Shown here piece after piece: positions 8,141 through 17,107 of a stretch of 64,000 bases of DNA. The translations under genes and the position numbers were made by a program. Every line of letters begins with the position of its first letter. Position 1 is the first letter of the stretch. Source of the stretch: an uncultured Lachnospiraceae bacterium. GTDB lineage: Bacteria > Bacillota > Clostridia > Lachnospirales > Lachnospiraceae. The stretch spans positions 132,146-196,145 of the forward strand of contig CAJTOR010000002.1 of the NCBI GenBank assembly GCA_910577675.1, read 5' to 3'. Below the pieces are notes generated by a model, which saw only the letters and a program-made list of their open reading frames with translations, made no database searches and was not told where the DNA came from.

Positions 8141-9277
8141 ATGTATAAGCTGATTTGTAAGGACGGGAATGCAAAGCGCGGCGAGTTTGCAACAGTGCAC
8201 GGTGTGATACAGACACCGGTTTTTATGAATGTCGGGACGGTCGGGGCGATCAAGGGAGCCGTTTCCACAATGGATTTAAAGGAGATCGGGACGCAGGTTG
8301 AGCTCTCAAATACCTATCATCTCCATGTAAGACCCGGGGATGAGGTGGTTAAAAAGCTTGGCGGGCTGCACAAATTTATGGTGTGGGACAGGCCGATTCT
8401 GACGGATTCCGGCGGGTTCCAGGTTTTTTCGCTCGCGGGGCTTAGGAAGATAAAGGAGGAGGGCGTATATTTTAATTCCCATGTGGACGGGCGCAAGATA
8501 TTTATGGGACCGGAGGAGAGTATGCGCATCCAGTCAAACCTTGCTTCCACCATAGCGATGGCATTTGATGAATGTGCGCCGCATCCCTGTACAAGGGAAT
8601 ATATGGAAAACTCCGTTGCCCGCACCACGCGCTGGCTTGCACGCTGCAAGGCGGAGATGGCGCGCTTAAATGGTCTTTGTGATACAATTAACAGACAGCA
8701 GATGTTGTTTGGGATCAACCAGGGCGGCACATTTGAGGATATCCGTATCGAGCATGCGAAGCGTATTTCGGAGTTTGAGCTTGACGGCTATGCCCTGGGC
8801 GGTCTTGCAGTCGGGGAGTCGCACGAGGAGATGTATCACATTATTGAGAAGACGGTTCCATATCTGCCGGAGGACAAGCCGGTCTATCTGATGGGCGTGG
8901 GTACGCCGGCGAATATTTTAGAGGCGGTTGAGCGCGGCGTGGATTTCTTTGACTGCGTGTACCCGGCAAGGAACGGAAGGCATGGTCATGCCTACACAAA
9001 CCGCGGCAAGATGAATCTGATGAATGCGAAATATGAACTGGATTCCGAACCGATTGAGGCAGGCTGTAACTGCCCGGCCTGCCGCCACTACAGCAGGGCA
9101 TATATCCGGCATCTTCTCAAAGCGAAGGAGATGCTTGGGCTGCGCCTGCTGGTAACGCACAATCTATATTTTTACAATAAGATGATGGAGGAGATACGGG
9201 AAGCGATTGAGCGGGGGGAATACGCACAGTACAAGAGAAGGAAACTCGCAGGTTTTGCGGAGGGCGAACAGGAATAA
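8141..9277 (+). CDS. tgt: tRNA-guanine transglycosylase
   Basis: Exchanges guanine 34 of GUN-anticodon tRNAs for preQ1, the committed step of queuosine formation. The 378-residue length is standard. Asp89 in TDSGGFQVFS is the general acid/base; the catalytic nucleophile lies in FDCVYPARNGRHG; and the zinc site is in CNCPACRHYSRAYIRHL. The start follows TAGGAAGGATT. yajC is 32 bases downstream, the tgt-yajC order common in Bacteria, usually followed by secDF, which is not present here. Confidence 0.96.
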   Translation: MYKLICKDGNAKRGEFATVHGVIQTPVFMNVGTVGAIKGAVSTMDLKEIGTQVELSNTYHLHVRPGDEVVKKLGGLHKFMVWDRPILTDSGGFQVFSLAGLRKIKEEGVYFNSHVDGRKIFMGPEESMRIQSNLASTIAMAFDECAPHPCTREYMENSVARTTRWLARCKAEMARLNGLCDTINRQQMLFGINQGGTFEDIRIEHAKRISEFELDGYALGGLAVGESHEEMYHIIEKTVPYLPEDKPVYLMGVGTPANILEAVERGVDFFDCVYPARNGRHGHAYTNRGKMNLMNAKYELDSEPIEAGCNCPACRHYSRAYIRHLLKAKEMLGLRLLVTHNLYFYNKMMEEIREAIERGEYAQYKRRKLAGFAEGEQE

Positions 9278-9309
9278 TTATTCCGCCACTAATATTTTTC
9301 AGGTCGCAG

Positions 9310-9702
9310 GTGACCGGAACGGAGGATTTTATGAATTTATTATTTTTGACGGATGGCGCTGCTGCCGCCGGGGATGCGAATGCGGCAGCAGCACCGGGAA
9401 TGTCGATTGTTTCAATGGTAATCTACCTTGTAGTTATCGGTGCGGTATTTTATTTTCTGTTAATCCGCCCGCAGAAGAAGCAGCAAAAGCAGATGGATGC
9501 ATTAGTAAGCTCCCTTGAAATCGGTGACAGTGTGTTGACGACGGCGGGATTTTACGGCGTTGTGATTGATGTGATGGAGGAAGTAATTGTTGTGGAATTC
9601 GGCAATAACAAAAATTGCCGTATCCCTATGAAAAAGACCGCAGTGGTCGAGGTGGAAAAGCCGGAGGGCGCTGTGGCGGCGGAAACAAAGGAGAAAAAAT
9701 AG
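9310..9702 (+). CDS. yajC: Preprotein translocase subunit YajC
   Basis: Small membrane subunit that associates with SecDF/YidC at the Sec translocon. It has 130 residues with one transmembrane helix (about residues 30-52, MVIYLVVIGAVFYFLLIRPQ) and the typical RPQKKQQKQMDALVSSLEIGDSVLTTAGFYG start of the YajC domain, seen here as LIRPQKKQQKQ and GDSVLTTAG. The N-terminus is an Ala-rich leader of about 25 residues, slightly longer than in E. coli. The start follows GGAGGATTTT. It is co-transcribed with tgt and closed by a strong terminator. Confidence 0.95.
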   Translation: MTGTEDFMNLLFLTDGAAAAGDANAAAAPGMSIVSMVIYLVVIGAVFYFLLIRPQKKQQKQMDALVSSLEIGDSVLTTAGFYGVVIDVMEEVIVVEFGNNKNCRIPMKKTAVVEVEKPEGAVAAETKEKK

Positions 9703-9742
9703 AGGGGAAGGATAACTGAAATATAGTTGGAAATATAGGGAA

Positions 9743-9784
9743 ATCCCATACTGCAGGTTTGGTTTGCGGTATGGGATTTTTTTG
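9743..9784 (+). terminator. Terminator of tgt-yajC
   Basis: ATCCCATAC (9743-9751) pairs with GTATGGGAT (9769-9777), followed by a run of seven T. Confidence 0.88.
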
Positions 9785-9859
9785 ATGTGGAATCAAATGA
9801 TTGGGCATACCGGTGGCGGGTCTTTAACCCCACCCGAATTTTTGTTATTTTAAGGCAGA

Positions 9860-9919
9860 CCCCTGCCTGCTATTATTTATCATCGCAAGATCCAGCAGGG
9901 GTTAGTAATCACTAACCCC
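9860..9919. repeat. Two hairpins at the 3' end of the PHP gene
   Basis: GGGGTTAG (9898-9905) pairs with CTAACCCC (9912-9919), the latter overlapping the PHP stop codon. CCCCTGC (9860-9866) pairs with GCAGGGG (9895-9901). The two stems overlap and are mutually exclusive. Neither has a T-run, so termination of the minus-strand gene by them is uncertain. Confidence 0.55.
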
Positions 9920-10769
9920 TTGCCTTCTCAAGTTCTTCCAGCATTTTTTCCGGGATTCTAAGATTGCCCCGTCCAACCCCGATCTCGATATCCGGCTTGT
10001 TTGCACCGTGAAAATCCGAGCCGCCCGTCATCAGCAGATTAAATTGTGCGGCGAGTTTGCGCACAAATGCTTCGTCGGTTCCCGTGTTTTTGGAGTAGAT
10101 TGTTTCAATCCCCATCAATCCTTCCCCTTTAAGTTTTTTAACCAGTGCCCTCACCCCGTCAGAATCAAGATGGTAGAGCAGCGGATGTGCGAGCACAGGG
10201 ATACCGCCCGCTGAGCGTATTAGCCGGATGGCGGTATCCGGCAGCATATATTCGCGGCGCACGTAATAGGGCGTGTCGATGTCAAGGTATTTTAAAAACG
10301 CCTCTTCCGTTGTTTTTACATACCCTTTTGCCAGCAGATGGCGCGCGAAATGCGCGCGGGTAATCACTGTGTCGCTTGTGCCAAAGAGCAGGTCTTCCAT
10401 TGTGATATCAAGCCCCGCATCCTGGAGGTTTTTTACCATCTTTTCGTTGCGCTTATCGCGCGCGGCAAGCGCACTGTCGAGGGCGGTCAAAAGTTCGGAA
10501 TTTTCTGTGTTGATAAAAAGTCCCAGAATGTGGATATCGCGGTTTTTGTAGTCGGCGGAAATCTCAACGCCGGGCACAATCCTAAGCGGTGCGCCGTCCA
10601 CCAATAATTTTTTTGCGGCGGCATTTGCCTCCTTGATGCCCGCCACACAGTCGTGGTCAGTTAGGGCGATCGCCTTTAGTCCGCGCTCTGCGGCGTGTGC
10701 CGCTAACAGCGCGGGGCTAAGGGTGCCGTCGGATTTGTTGGAATGTACATGAAGGTCGATATAACCCAT
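9912..10769 (-). CDS. PHP domain phosphoesterase (YciV/RNase AM-like)
   Basis: Metal-dependent phosphoesterase of 285 residues. The four PHP motifs are present: DLHVHSNKSDGT at the N-terminus, ALTDHDCVAG, PGVEISADY, and later VLAHP and GGSDFHG. The architecture matches the bacterial family that includes RNase AM and 3',5'-nucleoside bisphosphate phosphatase, so 5'-end RNA trimming or pAp hydrolysis are likely activities. The start MGYIDLHVH is chosen because AAGGAGG lies eight bases before it; an upstream ATG at 10796 has no such site. It stands alone on the minus strand between yajC and a plus-strand membrane protein. Confidence 0.85.
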   Translation of the reverse strand: MGYIDLHVHSNKSDGTLSPALLAAHAAERGLKAIALTDHDCVAGIKEANAAAKKLLVDGAPLRIVPGVEISADYKNRDIHILGLFINTENSELLTALDSALAARDKRNEKMVKNLQDAGLDITMEDLLFGTSDTVITRAHFARHLLAKGYVKTTEEAFLKYLDIDTPYYVRREYMLPDTAIRLIRSAGGIPVLAHPLLYHLDSDGVRALVKKLKGEGLMGIETIYSKNTGTDEAFVRKLAAQFNLLMTGGSDFHGANKPDIEIGVGRGNLRIPEKMLEELEKARG

Positions 10770-10965
10770 AAATGCCTCCTTATCCCATGCATACATGCTT
10801 CTGTGCCATCATATATTTCAAAGGGATCTGTTTTGGGAAATCCGGTTTTTTAGTAACATGACAAGTATAGCACATGGGAAAGAAAAGGAAAAGAGGATTG
10901 AGCCTGAAATGTGATCTTAAAGTTTGTTATACAGCGCAAAAGCAGCGCAGAAATGGGGGAAAGGC

Positions 10966-11337
10966 ATGGAAAAAAATTTAGCGGGCGGGCTGCGCGCAAT
11001 GCATTTTGTAAAAGCATTTATTATGTCGGCGCTGATTACGGCAATGCTTTTGTTTATGTGCGCGTTCCTGATGCTCAAGACCGGGATGGAAGAAAAGACG
11101 CTGGGGATCGTTTTGGCAGCGGTGGATGCCCTCGGGGTATTTGTGGGGGGACTTTATCTGGGAAAAAAGTCTGGCAAACAAAAATTTCTATGGGGATTAA
11201 TTTTTGGCATCCTCTATTTTCTGGTTTACCTGGTGATCTCATTTCTTATCAGCGGTATGAGCCTTACCATACCGGGAGTGGTGAAATCCTTTGCAATAAT
11301 GGCGGCGGGGGGCATGATTGGGGGGATGGTAAGTTAG
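10966..11337 (+). CDS. TIGR04086 family membrane protein
   Basis: A 123-residue integral membrane protein with four predicted helices: FVKAFIMSALITAMLLFM, LGIVLAAVDALGVFVGGLYL, FLWGLIFGILYFLVYLVIS and the Gly-rich VKSFAIMAAGGMIGGM. The pattern is typical of TIGR04086/YrzE-like proteins, which are common in Clostridia, often near yajC and of unknown function. The start MEKNLAGG follows GGGGGAAAGGC; the frame extends upstream but without another good site. Confidence 0.8.
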   Translation: MEKNLAGGLRAMHFVKAFIMSALITAMLLFMCAFLMLKTGMEEKTLGIVLAAVDALGVFVGGLYLGKKSGKQKFLWGLIFGILYFLVYLVISFLISGMSLTIPGVVKSFAIMAAGGMIGGMVS

Positions 11338-11398
11338 CTTTTGTAAGGTGATTTTTAAGGAGCTGATACGGGATAGTACATATAATAGAAAGAATAAA

Positions 11399-11421
11399 GG
11401 GGGGAGCTTTCAAAGCCCCCC
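11399..11421 (-). terminator. Probable terminator of the Ig-like protein gene
   Basis: GGGGGG (11399-11404) pairs with CCCCCC (11416-11421) and inner bases. Read on the minus strand the stem is followed by TTTATTCTTTC. It lies 45 bases past the stop of the minus-strand gene. Confidence 0.6.
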
Positions 11422-11466
11422 TCCTTTCAATTCACATAAGAACAAATCGAAAAATTCAAACTTTGC

Positions 11467-12264
11467 CTATCTGTCCAATGACTGTGTTTCCTGCGCCGCC
11501 GTCGGGGAAACAGTTGGCATTGGAGTTACGGTAGGAGTAAGTTCCGCTGTGTCATCAGCATTTTCTAGCGCCCCCTCCTCCAATTCGATGTCGGGTATGT
11601 CATCCACTGTGGAGTCAAAGAGCTGATCATATGTATCCTGGTCTACTACGCTGACTTTGCAGAAATCATATTTTCCGTTTTCAATCATTGCAAATACATA
11701 GGTGTCGCCCTCCGCCTTCGCGGTGATTTTGCCGGTGCATGTCACCGTTGCAATCTCCGTGTCGGAGGAATAAAATTTTACGGCCTCGGTTGTATTGTAC
11801 GGAAGCACGAGCGTCTTCAGGGTCGTGCGTTTCCCTACCGCTAACACAATCTCGGACTTTGTCCATTTCACGCTGATTGCAGGAGGTCCGACCGTGACCT
11901 CACATGTCAGGGAAGCCACCGTTTTTAATCCGTCTTTTACGGTGACGGTGATCGTCGCGGTACCGTTTGCGATCCCGCAGACCATGCCCTCCTCATCCAC
12001 CGAGGCAACCGAAGGTTCGCTCGATTTAAAGGAGGCTTTCTGGTTCCCTGAAAGATTGTAAACTTTCAGCGTATACTTGGTATCCTTGACTAAAGCCTTT
12101 GTCTTGACATTCAGCTTAATCTCAGCCTGCGTTTCCGCCTGTGGCTCGGATGGCTCCGTCATCTCTTTTGAAAATGCGGTGGTCGCCGGGTTTCTTGACG
12201 AAAACAGAGCAAAGAAAAATACAAAACCGAGGACAATGATACATTTTTTGCAAAAAGTTTTCAT
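11467..12264 (-). CDS. Secreted or membrane-anchored Ig-like (Big_2) protein
   Basis: A 265-residue exported protein. The N-terminus CKKCIIVLGFVFFFALFSS is a signal peptide or anchor. A Thr/Glu-rich stretch is followed by two bacterial Ig-like modules (about residues 48-128 and 132-212) with the classic endings SSEPSVASVDEEGMVCGIANG and SSDTEIATVTCTGKITAKAEG. The acidic C-terminal tail has no sortase motif. Such domains mediate surface or polymer contacts. The start follows AGGAGG. It stands alone on the minus strand beside plus-strand c-di-GMP genes, so any link to adhesion control is speculative. Confidence 0.8.
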   Translation of the reverse strand: MKTFCKKCIIVLGFVFFFALFSSRNPATTAFSKEMTEPSEPQAETQAEIKLNVKTKALVKDTKYTLKVYNLSGNQKASFKSSEPSVASVDEEGMVCGIANGTATITVTVKDGLKTVASLTCEVTVGPPAISVKWTKSEIVLAVGKRTTLKTLVLPYNTTEAVKFYSSDTEIATVTCTGKITAKAEGDTYVFAMIENGKYDFCKVSVVDQDTYDQLFDSTVDDIPDIELEEGALENADDTAELTPTVTPMPTVSPTAAQETQSLDR

Positions 12265-12443
12265 TGCAATGCCTCCTGATCTAATTTCTTTGCGTCACAT
12301 CCGCTTTTATCTTAGTATATGTTTATGTCAGAACAATGGCAACACGGAAAAAAAGAGCGGTAAAAATGCTTATTTTCTTGTATGTTCCGGGATTTTATGA
12401 TAATATTTAGATAGGAGTTTAAGAATTTTTGATGGGGGGATGG

Positions 12444-13055
12444 ATGGTGAATGAGGGGGAACTGAAAAACCGCAGGATACTTATTAAAAATGCGGAGGAT
12501 GGCACCACCATAGCGGATACGGTGATACTCCGTTTTAACAGTGAAGCCAATTCCGTTATGATCCGCGCTGACAGTCTTCCGGAAAAGAGATTTTACAATA
12601 TTTATGCCATTATTTTTGCGGCTAGATCCCTGTATGAGTTTGGCGGGAGCATCAGGGGTGCCGTGGTGGAGAATGAAGTCGAGGTTTTTCTTGGGAAAAG
12701 CAAGGAGAAGGAGAGCCGTGCCAGGATTCGCTACCCGATCTCACTTACAGGGAACATAAAAGGAGTATATATTGATGGGAAGGAGGTTTCACTAAAGAAA
12801 GGCATACATATCCAGACGGTGAACATAAGTGCAAGCGGTCTCCTTTTGCAGGCGGATGTGGGATGCTTCGATATAGGGGAAGTATTTTCCCTTGTACTAA
12901 GGGTGCAGGAGGGCGTGCTTGAAATGCAGTGCGAGGTTGTGAGGATACAGGAGGTAAATGCTCCTTTAAAGGAGGGGGAGGATTTAGCGCTGCGGGAGGA
13001 ATATGGGTGCAGGATCAGGGAAACCCGCTTTGACCCGGGAAAGGGGAGGGGATGA
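12444..13055 (+). CDS. PilZ domain c-di-GMP receptor (YcgR-like)
   Basis: About 203 residues. The N-terminal half is a YcgR-like beta domain (TVILRFNSEANSVMIRADSL). The C-terminal PilZ domain has the basic switch in ESRARIRYPIS and the second motif NISASG near NIxxSG, which together bind c-di-GMP. Starts at 12432, 12444 or the GTG at 12447 are possible; 12444 is placed after GGGGGA. The stop overlaps the region just ahead of the following HD-GYP gene (two bases apart), so the pair is an operon in which a c-di-GMP hydrolase and a receptor are made together. Confidence 0.82.
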   Translation: MVNEGELKNRRILIKNAEDGTTIADTVILRFNSEANSVMIRADSLPEKRFYNIYAIIFAARSLYEFGGSIRGAVVENEVEVFLGKSKEKESRARIRYPISLTGNIKGVYIDGKEVSLKKGIHIQTVNISASGLLLQADVGCFDIGEVFSLVLRVQEGVLEMQCEVVRIQEVNAPLKEGEDLALREEYGCRIRETRFDPGKGRG

Positions 13056-13056
13056 G

Positions 13057-14142
13057 ATGGATTCCGAAAACATGAGGATTTTTCCTGTTAAATATCTCTG
13101 GGACGGATATGTGTTGAATAATGATATTTACAATCATACGGGGACGGTAAAACTCCTTGCAAAAGGGGAGAAGATTGTAAAGGCAAAGCTTGATAAACTC
13201 CTGCGCTTTTCCGGGAATGACAAACATATCATGGTGTATAACGAAACCTTTCTCGACCTGATGTCAGACGGGCATATGCCGCAGGAAGCCCGCCAGAAGA
13301 TGACCGAGCAGTATATGGGGTACGATCAACTGCACCAGAATGTGGGCAGTCTTTTCCACAACCCGGATACCACTTCCTGGCTGTGCTGCGAGCAGATGGA
13401 GCCATTGGCAGAAGAGATTACGGGAAAGGCGGTGAACTTTGATCCGCTCACCATCTTTTCCTGCATCAGTTTCCCGCGCCCGATGGACGAGGGATTGCAG
13501 AGGCACTCGCTCAATGTGGCGCTTTTAAATGCCATGCAGGCGGAGTGGCTTGGATTAAAGGGAGCGGAGATAAAAGTATATACCTTAGCCGGGCTTTTGC
13601 ACGATATCGGCAAGACCATGATACCGGAGGAGATACTCTTTGCCCCGAGGAAACTAACGCAGGATGAAGTTATGATTATGAGGGAACATCCGGTTTATTC
13701 GGATTCGCTGCTCAGCAAAAAATTCTGCGAAGATATCCGGCTGGCAGCAAGGCATCACCATGAAAAGCTCGATGGCACGGGCTATCCGGACGGTATAAGC
13801 GGGGAGCAGATCAGTGTGATAGCGCGCGTCACGGCAATCTCAGATATTTACGACGCGATGGTTTCCGCGCGCAGCTACAAGGATTCAAGGCTTCCGCTCC
13901 ATGTGCTGAATATGTTTTATGACGGGGAGTTTGAGGGGCTTGACCGGCGGCTTGTCATGCTTTTTATCAAGAATATGCGGCAGAAATATACGGATCATGA
14001 GGTGGTTATGTCGGATGGCATGAAAGCAACCATACGCTATATCCCGCCAAATGATGCCGCACATCCGGTTGTCCAGCGGGACGGGGTGATACGGCAGTCG
14101 GACGGGGAATGGTACTGCAAAGAAATGGTGACATCATTCTAG
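13057..14142 (+). CDS. HD-GYP domain c-di-GMP phosphodiesterase
   Basis: A 361-residue cytosolic protein. The N-terminal about 130 residues are a DUF3391-like region. The HD-GYP domain has LLHDIGK (HD near residue 182) and HHEKLDGTGYPDG (near 232-244), followed by ARVTAISDIYDAMVSARSY. These are the metal ligands and the GYP loop expected of an enzyme that opens c-di-GMP to pGpG or GMP. The start MDSENMRIF follows GGAGGGGATGAG and sits two bases after the PilZ stop. A second HD-GYP protein of the same layout lies at 18023. Confidence 0.9.
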   Translation: MDSENMRIFPVKYLWDGYVLNNDIYNHTGTVKLLAKGEKIVKAKLDKLLRFSGNDKHIMVYNETFLDLMSDGHMPQEARQKMTEQYMGYDQLHQNVGSLFHNPDTTSWLCCEQMEPLAEEITGKAVNFDPLTIFSCISFPRPMDEGLQRHSLNVALLNAMQAEWLGLKGAEIKVYTLAGLLHDIGKTMIPEEILFAPRKLTQDEVMIMREHPVYSDSLLSKKFCEDIRLAARHHHEKLDGTGYPDGISGEQISVIARVTAISDIYDAMVSARSYKDSRLPLHVLNMFYDGEFEGLDRRLVMLFIKNMRQKYTDHEVVMSDGMKATIRYIPPNDAAHPVVQRDGVIRQSDGEWYCKEMVTSF

Positions 14143-14234
14143 GATGTGTTTACCTTCTCGCCCTGGAAAGGAATGAAATATTGACGGGGAAAGGCAGCAA
14201 CTTAGCAGCAAATTTGAAAAAACTGTGAAATATC

Positions 14235-14263
14235 TTGTAATCTAAGGACTCCCCGAATATAAT
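14235..14263 (+). promoter_or_regulatory. Promoter of the two-component operon
   Basis: TTGTAA (14235-14240), 17 bases, TATAAT (14258-14263), about 100 bases before the response regulator start. Confidence 0.7.
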
Positions 14264-14359
14264 TAGGCTGTTGTTGGCATACTGGGAGATGTATGGGAAA
14301 CTTTTGTCTATTACATGGAATCATGCCGCAGAAAAGCTGTGGAAAAAAGGAGGTCTGTA

Positions 14360-15055
14360 ATGCAATACATACTAATTGCGGACGATAATCCGGATATAAC
14401 GGATGTATTATCAGAATACGCCAAGAAGGAGGGCTATGAGGCGCTGCTCGCTGCGGATGGCGAGGAGGCGCTGCGGCTTTTCGGGCAATATGCGCCGGCG
14501 GTTGTCCTTCTTGATGTGATGATGCCGAAAATGGACGGCTATGCGGTTTGCCGGGAAATAAGGAAAACCTCCGATGTGCCAGTTATCCTGATAACGGCGC
14601 GCGGGGAGGACTTCGAGAAAATAATGGGGCTTGATATCGGGGCGGACGATTATATTGTAAAGCCGTTCAGCCCGAGTGAAGTTATGGCGCGCGTGCGCGC
14701 TGTCCTTCGCCGCATGGTGAAAAAGCCGCAGGAGAATGTGGCGAATAAGAATGTGTTAGTTGTAGCTAACTTGATGATTAACCTTGACGAGTATGCGTTA
14801 AGTATCGACGGTCAGAGGATGACGATGACCAAGAAAGAAATCGAGACCATGTGGACGCTTGCAAGCAATCCGAACAAGGTATTTACGAGGGACAATCTTC
14901 TCGACAGCCTGTGGGGCTACGATTATTATGGGGACACCCGCACGGTGGATTCGCATATCAAGCGCCTGCGCGCAAAGCTTGACACGGTGGCACATCCCGC
15001 CTGGTCCATCCAGACAGTCTGGGGAGTCGGTTACAAATTTGAGATAGAGGGGTAA
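14360..15055 (+). CDS. OmpR/PhoB-type response regulator
   Basis: A 231-residue DNA-binding regulator. The receiver domain (1-120) has the acidic pair in ADDNPD, phosphoacceptor Asp52 in LLDVMMPKMDGY, the switch ITARGED and Lys in IVKPFSP. The winged helix (about 130-230) ends in TRTVDSHIKRLRAKL and the WGVGYKFE signature. The start follows AAAGGAGG. The kinase begins 24 bases downstream, so the two form an operon. The stimulus and target genes are unknown. Confidence 0.93.
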   Translation: MQYILIADDNPDITDVLSEYAKKEGYEALLAADGEEALRLFGQYAPAVVLLDVMMPKMDGYAVCREIRKTSDVPVILITARGEDFEKIMGLDIGADDYIVKPFSPSEVMARVRAVLRRMVKKPQENVANKNVLVVANLMINLDEYALSIDGQRMTMTKKEIETMWTLASNPNKVFTRDNLLDSLWGYDYYGDTRTVDSHIKRLRAKLDTVAHPAWSIQTVWGVGYKFEIEG

Positions 15056-15079
15056 ACTGCGGAATAAGAGTGTGGCAGA

Positions 15080-16585
15080 GTGGGACGGATGGGAAAAAGG
15101 CGGAGAAGAAGAAAGATCGGCAGGAACCTGCTGTTTTTAAAAACATATTTTTATTTTGCTATGCTGGCAATCATTATGGCGGCAGTGGTCAGTGCAATCT
15201 TTTTAAAAGCTTATCAGCACACAACGCGCAGGCAGTACCGTATGCAGTTGGAAGAATATGCGGACAGCATATCCAGACGATTCCAGGAGTTTATTACAAA
15301 TGAAGACTATGCAAGCTGTTTAAGTTACCTGGAAATACTTTCCGAAATCGGCGATTATGAAATCTGGTCGATTGCGAACCCTTATGCCAGCCAGCCGATG
15401 AACCGCGCGATGGCGACGATAGAGTTTTCTGATGTGAGCCAGGAAGATTACACGAACCTGATCTACTCGGCATTCCTTGGAAAGGAACGCTTCCTCACAA
15501 GCTACAGCGAGATACATGGGTGCACGATGATGTCCGTCGGGGTGCCGGTTATCGGCAACAACGGGGAAATCTGTGGTGCCGTGCTGATTAATATTTCGAT
15601 GGAAACGCAGGATAAGGCGATTGCCAGCGGCAAAAAAATGATACTCTACAGCGTGCTGGCAGCACTTGTCGTTTCTGTGCTCGTCGCATTCCTGTTTGCG
15701 GGCAGGCTGTCAAAGCCCGTGCTGATAATGCGCGATACGGCGAGAATGCTCTCGCGGGGTGCCTACGATGAAAAAACAGGAATCAAGCGGAGAGATGAGA
15801 TTGGGGAGCTGGCACGCACCATAGACTCCCTTGCCGATAAACTGGCGAAAAATGAGGAGGTGCGCAGCAACCTTGAACAGATGCGCATGGATTTTTTTGC
15901 AAATGTATCGCATGAACTGCGCACGCCGATCACAGTGATCCGCGCCTACACCGAAACATTGGTGGACGGGGTGGTGACGGATGAGGAGAAGGTGCGCCAG
16001 TATTACGAGCGCATGCTGCTTGAGTGCAAGCGTATGGAGAGGCTGGTGGGGGATCTTCTCCTGCTCTCAAAAATGCAGAACCCGGATTTTATGGTGGAGA
16101 AGGAACCGGTAAACCTGATGGATATTTTCGCGGAATTAAAACGCAGCGCGGGAGCGATTGCGGCGGAAAAAAATATCCATATCAGACTGGTGCACGAGAA
16201 GGATATCTATATGGTGGAAGGGGACTATGACAGACTTCGCCAGATGTTCCTTGTTATCTTTGACAATGCGGTTAAATTTTCGCCCGAGAATTCTACGGTG
16301 CATGTGACTTTTTCTGAATATGAAAAAAAGGATGGAGCGCTCGTGTACGTTTCCATACGGGACGAGGGGATCGGGATATCAAAGGAGGAGCTGCCAAATA
16401 TTTTTGAGAAATTTTACAAGTCGAAATTGCGGCAGAATGCGAAGGGAACCGGACTGGGTCTTGCGATTGCAAAGCAGATTGCCCTGAAACATGGAAGCGA
16501 TATCAAGGTGCTTAGCGAAGTCGGAAAAGGAACGGAGTTTGTGTTTGAGTTTGCCATGTTAAGATGTGGGAACAGTGAGGGCTAG
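15080..16585 (+). CDS. Sensor histidine kinase
   Basis: A 501-residue membrane kinase, partner of the regulator just upstream. A basic N-terminus (KRRRRRK) leads into helix 1 (about 20-43), an extracytoplasmic sensor of about 150 residues, and helix 2 (about 190-210). Then come HAMP (KPVLIMRDTARMLSRG), the HisKA box SHELRTP with His278, and the ATPase boxes FDNAVKFS, DEGIGIS and GTGLGLAI. All catalytic boxes are intact. The start is either the GTG at 15080 or the ATG at 15089; neither has a strong ribosome binding site. The ligand cannot be told. Confidence 0.9.
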   Translation: MGRMGKRRRRRKIGRNLLFLKTYFYFAMLAIIMAAVVSAIFLKAYQHTTRRQYRMQLEEYADSISRRFQEFITNEDYASCLSYLEILSEIGDYEIWSIANPYASQPMNRAMATIEFSDVSQEDYTNLIYSAFLGKERFLTSYSEIHGCTMMSVGVPVIGNNGEICGAVLINISMETQDKAIASGKKMILYSVLAALVVSVLVAFLFAGRLSKPVLIMRDTARMLSRGAYDEKTGIKRRDEIGELARTIDSLADKLAKNEEVRSNLEQMRMDFFANVSHELRTPITVIRAYTETLVDGVVTDEEKVRQYYERMLLECKRMERLVGDLLLLSKMQNPDFMVEKEPVNLMDIFAELKRSAGAIAAEKNIHIRLVHEKDIYMVEGDYDRLRQMFLVIFDNAVKFSPENSTVHVTFSEYEKKDGALVYVSIRDEGIGISKEELPNIFEKFYKSKLRQNAKGTGLGLAIAKQIALKHGSDIKVLSEVGKGTEFVFEFAMLRCGNSEG

Positions 16586-16753
16586 TATGTTTTTGACCTA
16601 TTAATTATGCTGGACGGGGCGCAAGCGCCATCTGACAGGCAGCGTTTGGCAGCACAGGAAATGTGAAAAAATGGAAAATAATTAAATTATTATCCTATTA
16701 AGAAAAATCGGACAAATATACCAAAAAAACACTGAAAAAATGCAAAAAACTCC

Positions 16754-16782
16754 TTGATTATTTAGGCAATTTGGGGTATAAT
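16754..16782 (+). promoter_or_regulatory. Promoter of the probable 6S RNA
   Basis: TTGATT (16754-16759), 17 bases, TATAAT (16777-16782). Predicted start near 16789. Confidence 0.75.
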
Positions 16783-16788
16783 AAAACC

Positions 16789-16992
16789 ATCCTGAGGTGT
16801 ACGGTTGCTCTTGTAGTTTTGAACCTACAGTACTTTAAAAGGGATTCCTATATCGTTGAGTGGATGTCAGGCCTCCGAATGTGCAGTGGAAGACAGCAAG
16901 CTCAATTGCGGTTACCCACCTAGCGGTTGCTAGGAGTCAAAACACAGGAGTCGGCATTTTGGGGCTTACAAAAAGAAGCCTTGGCGGTTTAC
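16789..16992 (+). ncRNA. ssrS: Probable 6S RNA
   Basis: No protein frame explains this stretch, yet it has a strong promoter and a strong terminator about 200 bases apart, the size of 6S RNA. The 5' end carries CCTGAGGTGTACGG, close to the conserved CCTGCGGTGTTCG start of Firmicutes 6S RNAs. The sequence can close on itself (TAAAACC near the start with GGTTTA near 16987) and contains internal hairpins such as CCTAGCGGTTGCTAGG. 6S RNA traps sigma-70-type RNA polymerase by imitating an open promoter. The exact ends are inferred. Confidence 0.72.
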
Positions 16993-16998
16993 TTTTGG

Positions 16999-17024
16999 GC
17001 GGGATCATATGATCCCGCTTTTTT
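16999..17024 (+). terminator. Terminator after the 6S RNA
   Basis: GCGGGATCA (16999-17007) pairs with TGATCCCGC (17010-17018) and is followed by six T. Confidence 0.88.
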
Positions 17025-17107
17025 GTACGCGAGCAGGGAGAAAAGGAATCATATTTTTAGGGGATATTGGGCGGGATAAAAATATAATTCAGGAAGAAGG
17101 TCGAAGA

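Noticed and set aside
9860..9919. Attachment-like direct repeat near the PHP gene 3' end
   Set aside because: The repeated GGGGTTAG and CCCCTGC strings are inverted, not direct, and are explained as two hairpins.
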